From assembly GCA_003164075.1 (NCBI GenBank), contig PLRZ01000166.1, positions 5,764 through 22,449 on the forward strand: DNA of 16,686 nucleotides. Reading direction: 5' to 3'. Made by a program: the position numbers and the translations under genes. This document shows positions 14,043-16,686 of the stretch, piece after piece (the stretch's first letter is position 1; every line of letters starts with the position of its first letter). The notes beneath the pieces are model-generated. The model was not told the DNA's origin, searched no databases, and worked only from the letters and a program-made list of their open reading frames with translations. Source of the stretch: Bryobacterales bacterium. Lineage in GTDB: Bacteria; Acidobacteriota; Terriglobia; Bryobacterales; Bryobacteraceae.

Positions 14043-15293
14043 CTAATTCACTCTCTTCAAAACCAGAGCCGAGTTCTTACTGCCGAAGGCAATGCAGTTG
14101 GCCACGGCGTTCTCGATGGCCAGATGCCGTCCGGGGTTGGGAATGTAATCGAGGTCGCAATTCGGGTCGGCCTCCTCCAGATTGATGGTGGGGGGCACCA
14201 CCCCGTCGCGCATGGCCAGCAGAGTTACGGCCACTCCGGCCGCGCCGCAAGCGCCCTGCGGATGGCCGATGAGGCTCTTGAGCGAAGAACCGGCCAATTT
14301 CCGTGCATGGCCATTGAAAGCCAGCTTCACGGCGCGGGTTTCCACACGATCGTTCAGTTCGGTGGAGGTGCCGTGGTAATTGATGTACTGCACTTCACTG
14401 GCTGGAATGGCAGCTTCCTCGAGGGCCATCCCAATGGCGCGGGCGGGCTCTTCACCGCACTCTTCCAGGCGCACGCGGTGAAAAGCTTCACAGGTGGATC
14501 CGTAGCCGGCGATTTCGCCGTAAATGTGAACGCCGCGCCGCTTCGCCTGCTCCATTTCTTCGAGGATGAAGAACCAGGAGCCTTCGGCGATCACGAAACC
14601 GTCGCGGTCGCGGGAGAAGGGCCGCGAAGCGCGCTGCGGCTCGTCGTTCCAGCGGGTGCTCATAATGCGCATGAGCTGAAAACCGCGCACGATCAGGGGA
14701 GCGATGGGGGCGTCCACGCCGCCGGCCACGATGGTGGTCAGGTGGCCCGAGCGGATGGTGCGAAACGCGTACCCCAGGGCGTCGGTGGAAGAGGTGCAGC
14801 CGGTCGAGACGATATGGCTCAGGCCGCGGAAGCCGAAGCGCATGGAGACTTCACTGGCCAGCGTGCCGATGGTGGATGTGGGAATGGTGTAGACGCTGCA
14901 CTGCTTCAGATGGCCGGTGTAGTAGAGGCGGTACTGTTCTTCGGTGAAATCCTGCGAGCCGCCGCCGGAACCCACGATGACGCCGATCCGGCGCAATTCG
15001 TCGCGGGTCATGGAAGCGGGATCGAGCCCTGCATCGGCCACGGCTTCGGCCACGCTGGCCGCGGCCAGGGGAACGGAGCGCGATACATGCGGCCGGTCTT
15101 TGACCTCCACGTACTTTTTCTCGTCGAATTCATCGGGTATCTGGCCCGCCACTTGAACGGCAAAGCCCGCGGGATCGAAGCGGGTGATTCTTCTCACCCC
15201 GCTCTCTCCGTTGATGGAAGCTTTCCAAAAAGGTTCTCGTCCGATACCGTTGGGACTGACCGCACCGATACCCGTTACCGCTACGCGAAGCAT
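14043..15293 (-). CDS. Beta-ketoacyl-ACP synthase (KAS II / FabF family)
   Basis: 416 residues, the usual length for FabF. The thiolase-fold Cys-His-His triad is present: C166 (VSTGCTSSTDA), H307 (INYHGTST) and H344 (SLKSLIGHPQGACG, with K339). It catalyses decarboxylating condensation of an acyl chain with malonyl-ACP. The C-terminal glycine-rich loop reads AFGSKNSALVL instead of the usual GFGGTN, altering the acyl-gate region, so its substrate may differ from housekeeping fatty-acid synthesis (for example a specialised lipid or polyketide-like product). The start ATG at 15293 gives the standard RVAVTGIGAVSPNG opening; the ribosome site is weak (GGAAAA). No acyl carrier protein, reductase or dehydratase is adjacent. 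It diverges from the membrane-protein gene at 15349. Confidence 0.93.
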   Translation of the reverse strand: MLRVAVTGIGAVSPNGIGREPFWKASINGESGVRRITRFDPAGFAVQVAGQIPDEFDEKKYVEVKDRPHVSRSVPLAAASVAEAVADAGLDPASMTRDELRRIGVIVGSGGGSQDFTEEQYRLYYTGHLKQCSVYTIPTSTIGTLASEVSMRFGFRGLSHIVSTGCTSSTDALGYAFRTIRSGHLTTIVAGGVDAPIAPLIVRGFQLMRIMSTRWNDEPQRASRPFSRDRDGFVIAEGSWFFILEEMEQAKRRGVHIYGEIAGYGSTCEAFHRVRLEECGEEPARAIGMALEEAAIPASEVQYINYHGTSTELNDRVETRAVKLAFNGHARKLAGSSLKSLIGHPQGACGAAGVAVTLLAMRDGVVPPTINLEEADPNCDLDYIPNPGRHLAIENAVANCIAFGSKNSALVLKRVN

Positions 15294-15348
15294 GATCTGA
15301 TTTTCCGCACTTTTGCCTTATGGCCTTACGTCAGTATAGGCTGATTCT
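15294..15348. promoter_or_regulatory. Divergent promoter region with overlapping -10 boxes
   Basis: A 55-base gap between divergent genes. Plus strand: TTGCCT (15313-15318), 16 bases, TATAGG (15335-15340), with the ATG only eight bases later, so that transcript would be nearly leaderless. Minus strand: TATACT is the complement of 15333-15338, sharing the same TATA core, and would give a leader of about 30 bases for the synthase; its -35 is poor. The overlap suggests one bidirectional promoter. Confidence 0.4.
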
Positions 15349-15936
15349 ATGGACGCCGCTACGGAGAGCCAGACCGCGAAGGCCCGTTTAGCCACACTAC
15401 TCGCCGGACTGGAAGGCGGCACGGTGGGCGTTTTGTGGATGCTGACGTGGCTGGGAGTGAGCTCCGTGTGGCAGCAGCGCAGCTTCTGGACTCCCGAGAA
15501 TCTGATGGCCACGGCCTTCGACCGCAACTCCACACTGGCGCCGGTATTTACCTGGGCTACCTGCGGAGGGCTGGCACTGTACCTGTTGATTTACAGCGTG
15601 CTGGGCGCCACGTTCTCGTCGGTGTTGCGGGGCCGCGTGCCGCGCAGACGCGTGATGTTGTGGGCCGTGGTGTTCGCACTCGCCTGGTACTACCTTTCGT
15701 TCCGCTGGATCTTCAAATTCGCGCTGCCGCTGGTGGCGCTGCTGCATGTGGAGCATTCCACGGTGGTGGGTCATTTGCTCTATGGGACTATGCTGGGTCG
15801 ATATCCGGTGTATGTGCAGCGGCTGATGGGAATGGCCCCGCCTGCGGTCGCGATGGAGGCGCCGCCGATCGAAGCGCCGGTAGGGCAAGCGGGCGCGGCG
15901 GAAGAGAGACAGGACGTGCCTCCCGGGGAGCCGTAG
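15349..15936 (+). CDS. Membrane protein of unknown function
   Basis: 195 residues that I do not recognise. It appears to have three to four membrane segments: about 17-41 (VGVLWMLTWLGVSSVW), 64-90 (FTWATCGGLALYLLIYSVLG), 102-118 (VMLWAVVFALAWYYL) and 123-150 (FALPLVALLHVEHSTVVGHLLYG). A basic loop RGRVPRRR precedes the third segment. The C-terminal 35 residues are Pro/Ala/Glu-rich and likely cytosolic and disordered. No signal-peptide cleavage site or catalytic motif is seen. The ATG at 15349 lacks a Shine-Dalgarno sequence, in keeping with a very short leader. It is divergent from the beta-ketoacyl synthase, which may hint at a shared role in lipid or envelope metabolism, but only by location. 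High-GC codon use matches the neighbours. Confidence 0.8.
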   Translation: MDAATESQTAKARLATLLAGLEGGTVGVLWMLTWLGVSSVWQQRSFWTPENLMATAFDRNSTLAPVFTWATCGGLALYLLIYSVLGATFSSVLRGRVPRRRVMLWAVVFALAWYYLSFRWIFKFALPLVALLHVEHSTVVGHLLYGTMLGRYPVYVQRLMGMAPPAVAMEAPPIEAPVGQAGAAEERQDVPPGEP

Positions 15937-15951
15937 CGAAGCGGGGCCGTT

Positions 15952-15980
15952 TTGCGGAATGTATATGTCAGATATATACT
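15952..15980 (+). promoter_or_regulatory. brnTA promoter with overlapping dyad operator
   Basis: TTGCGG (15952-15957), a 17-base spacer and TATACT (15975-15980) form a plausible sigma-70 promoter. A dyad, GTATAT (15961-15966) and ATATAC (15974-15979), overlaps the -10 box, a fitting place for autorepression by the BrnA antitoxin. This AT-rich patch stands out from the GC-rich surroundings. The predicted transcription start coincides with the GTG at 15987. Confidence 0.55.
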
Positions 15981-15986
15981 GGTATC

Positions 15987-16310
15987 GTGGCGGAACAAAC
16001 GGACCCGTTGGATGTTTGCAACGGGTTTGAGTGGGACGAAGGAAACGCCCATAAGAACTGGGTAGGGCATCGTGTCAGCCCGGAGGAAGCCGAAGATGCT
16101 TTTTTCAATGAGCCTCTGGTCGTTCGCAGCGATGTCCGGCACTCGAAGCGGGAGAAGCGATACTACGCGCTCGGGCAGACCGGCATCGGCCGGTATCTAT
16201 TCATCGCGTTCACGATCCGCCGTTCGCGGTTGCGGGTAATCTCGGTTCGCGACATGAACCGAAGGGAGAGAGATGCCTATGCCAAGCACGAAAGAGACGC
16301 CGGTGCCTGA
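15987..16310 (+). CDS. brnT: BrnT-family toxin (RNase of a type II toxin-antitoxin pair)
   Basis: 107 residues, slightly longer than typical BrnT (about 90-100). Family features: FEWDEGNAHKNWVGHRVSPEEAEDAF near the N-terminus (the WDxxKxxxNxxKHG-type motif, here with W in place of the usual K before the G), a central RYYALGQTGIGRYLFIAFTIR strand pair, and the C-terminal LRVISVRDMNRRERDAY (the IISxRxxxxxER motif). BrnT has a RelE-like fold, cuts RNA and inhibits translation. The GTG start sits seven bases after the -10 box and has no Shine-Dalgarno sequence, suggesting leaderless translation; TTG at 16008 is the alternative. It overlaps the antitoxin gene by 38 bases, the usual toxin-first order for brnTA. 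Confidence 0.9.
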   Translation: MAEQTDPLDVCNGFEWDEGNAHKNWVGHRVSPEEAEDAFFNEPLVVRSDVRHSKREKRYYALGQTGIGRYLFIAFTIRRSRLRVISVRDMNRRERDAYAKHERDAGA

Positions 16311-16560
16311 GTTTCGGTCCGAGGATGAGGAACGCGAGTTCTGGGCCGGACACGACTCGACGGAGTTCATCGACTGGCAGTCCGCCCAGCGCCGCAAGTT
16401 CCCGAATCTGAAGCCCTCGTTGCGGACCATTTCTTTGCGGCTGCCTGTCTCAATGATCGAGGATCTAAAAGTCCTGGCGAATAAACGGGACGTACCCTAT
16501 CAGTCGCTGCTCAAGGTATTTCTTGCTGAACGATTAGAGAAGGAGCGCCGGCGCGCTTAG
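16273..16560 (+). CDS. brnA: BrnA-family antitoxin (ribbon-helix-helix/CopG type)
   Basis: 95 residues, typical for BrnA. The N-terminal half (EDEEREFWAGHDSTEFIDW, 18-36) is the toxin-binding segment seen in antitoxins of this group. The C-terminal half, TISLRLPVSMIEDLKVLANK and PYQSLLKVFLAERLEK, is a ribbon-helix-helix DNA-binding domain. BrnA neutralises BrnT and, with it, represses their promoter; a dyad over the -10 box at 15961-15979 is the likely target. The ATG at 16273 has GGGAG six bases upstream, inside the end of brnT; an ATG two codons later is possible. The arrangement matches known brnTA operons, with RHH rather than HTH DNA binding visible. Confidence 0.9.
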   Translation: MPMPSTKETPVPEFRSEDEEREFWAGHDSTEFIDWQSAQRRKFPNLKPSLRTISLRLPVSMIEDLKVLANKRDVPYQSLLKVFLAERLEKERRRA

Positions 16561-16686
16561 GAGAGCGGTTTGTCAAGGGGCTCGCGATGTTCCGCCATCG
16601 GCACCGTAGAAGCGGCTGGCGAGCGAGGTGCACGCGAAACTCTTGCCGGGATGACGATCGGAATATATTTACGGTGAGGGCGACAC

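Noticed and set aside
13896..15344. 482-codon open frame on the plus strand, antisense to the beta-ketoacyl synthase
   Set aside because: The minus-strand synthase has full catalytic motifs; this frame is low in complexity (Gly/Ala/His-rich) and runs across the intergenic repeats.
1..16686. CRISPR array, tRNA or rRNA genes
   Set aside because: No regularly spaced short repeats and no tRNA- or rRNA-like sequence were recognised on either strand.
16561..16686. Start of another gene after brnA
   Set aside because: The last 126 bases hold no start codon with a credible reading frame or ribosome site; the AT-rich GAATATATTTAC near the edge may be a promoter for something outside, but cannot be judged.

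Overview
This window looks like a GC-rich chromosome segment, probably from an acidobacterium (Solibacter/Bryobacter-like). That assignment is inference: it rests on high GC, the protein styles, the GTGGGGCAGGC-type palindromes and the tandem GGCTTCAGCC decamers, and no rRNA or marker gene is present to prove it. A myxobacterial-type source is the main alternative.

Layout. From 13258 down to 131 on the minus strand lies one tightly packed chemosensory operon. Its order is: soluble double-tip chemoreceptor, three-domain CheW, CheB, HEAT-repeat protein, CheR, CheY, STAS protein, second CheY, CheA with two Hpt domains, a 640-residue receptor-like protein with a CheZ-like motif, and an RsbT-like histidine-kinase-fold protein. 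Four junctions are 4-base ATGA/GTGA overlaps. The receptor is preceded by about 390 bases of unassigned leader and a roughly 225 bp element with 22 bp terminal inverted repeats. An inverted, edge-truncated copy of that element lies just past the other end of the operon (1-100). Further right are a minus-strand beta-ketoacyl-ACP synthase (14043-15293), a divergent plus-strand membrane protein of unknown function (15349-15936), and a BrnT/BrnA toxin-antitoxin pair (15987-16560).

How it may work. Receptor, CheW and CheA would form a soluble (cytosolic) signalling array. CheR and CheB adapt the receptor. CheA has two phosphorylatable histidines and can feed two CheY proteins and CheB. No CheC, CheX, CheD or ordinary CheZ is present. 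The 640-residue protein carries a QDxxxQ segment that aligns with the catalytic helix of CheZ, plus an acidic C-terminal tail, so it may supply CheY phosphatase activity. The STAS protein and RsbT-like protein are the parts of a partner switch, so the output may be a sigma-factor-type or other regulatory switch rather than a flagellar motor. No flagellar or pilus genes are visible here.

The most unusual points are the exact 300-residue internal duplication of the receptor, the roughly 100-residue insert splitting the middle CheW domain, the CheZ-like motif inside a receptor-like scaffold, and the joining of a partner-switch pair to a full Che operon.
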